Assembly (NCBI GenBank): GCA_030220185.1
Contig: JASPKZ010010276.1
Span: forward strand, 124,001-188,000
Length of the DNA stretch: 64,000 bases
Direction of reading: 5' to 3'
Source: Diploptera punctata
Lineage: Eukaryota > Arthropoda > Insecta > Blattodea > Blaberidae
In this document: positions 63,896-64,000 of the stretch, piece by piece
Layout: each line of letters begins with the position of its first letter
Numbering within the stretch: the stretch's first letter is position 1
Made by a program: the position numbers and the translations under genes
Notes under the pieces: model-generated
Databases searched by the model: none
What the model saw: only the letters and a program-made list of their open reading frames with translations
Told to the model about the DNA's origin: nothing

Positions 63896-64000
63896 GACTA
63901 TTTAACTCATGCCACAAATGCTAGTCAATGACCAATCACGTTTCAATGAATGTTGTTTTACAACCAATGACAGTCGTATTTCACTTCGCTCTTTATCGAT
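63896..64000 (+). repeat. Repeat M, start only (cut by window end)
   Basis: GACTATTTAACTCATGCCAC, ACCAATCACGTTTCAATGAA, GTTTTACAACCAATGACAGT and CGCTCTTTATCGAT match the left end of M. Confidence 0.8.

Overview
This window reads as non-coding DNA from a large, AT-rich, repeat-packed animal genome, most likely a blattodean (cockroach or termite) or similar insect. The reasons are the dominance of several non-LTR retrotransposon (LINE) families of the kind common in such genomes, tRNA-derived SINEs, Penelope-like elements, Tc1/mariner-like transposon remnants, more than twenty (AAT/ATT)n arrays, and one short open exon bounded by clean AG and GT splice sites. The species is an inference. There is no bacterial or phage gene organisation and no complete host gene.

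The only good host-gene signal is at 61635-61866 (+). It is a 232-base exon of a rhodopsin-class, neuropeptide-Y-like GPCR covering the end of extracellular loop 1, TM3 with DRY, and TM4. Its flanking DNA is probably intron. Everything else that codes is transposon debris or multicopy pseudogene.

Layout: 1-8.2 kb, LINE fragments, SINEs and (AAT)n arrays, including a LINE endonuclease domain cut twice by later insertions (5930-7813). 8.2-13.8 kb, a Tc1-like remnant, an RT fragment, and SINEs including a trimer. 13.9-20.4 kb, a Penelope fragment, a foldback arm, the longest LINE-A copy, a palindromic MITE interrupted by an inverted Penelope-type repeat, and a LINE-C copy with a clear target duplication. 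20.9-23.3 kb, repeats M and H. 24.5-28.0 kb, a Penelope-like element (RT plus GIY-YIG) and a Jockey-type ORF1. 28.3-32.4 kb, the deepest nest: a TTAA-flanked MITE holding a LINE fragment, then a LINE-A 3' end carrying three further insertions. 33.6-40.3 kb, M, Tc1-like, SINE, LINE-C and LINE-D pieces and a large ATT block. 41-48 kb, repeat H, a pseudogene of a multicopy arthropod protein family, and SINEs. 49.5-51.5 kb and 55.2-57.2 kb, two palindromes of about 2 kb. 58.2-60.1 kb, a LINE RT fragment split by a foldback insertion. 60.6-64 kb, SINEs, the GPCR exon and a final M copy.

Names used here are local. LINE-A is CR1/Daphne-like with a YADD box and a UTR carrying GGCCATAAGG. LINE-B is the family with YLGT, GAEVW and GHVKRM. 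LINE-C ends in AMNLRVR and a (GTAA)n tail. LINE-D has FADD and GRPRRRW. LINE-E has a GAA tail. SINE-1 to SINE-6 are families with tRNA-like heads or tails. H and M are unclassified interspersed repeats. The recurring theme is nested insertion: in several places removing an insertion and one copy of its target duplication restores the older element, which gives a relative order of events. Three Penelope-related loci carry hammerhead-ribozyme-like motifs.
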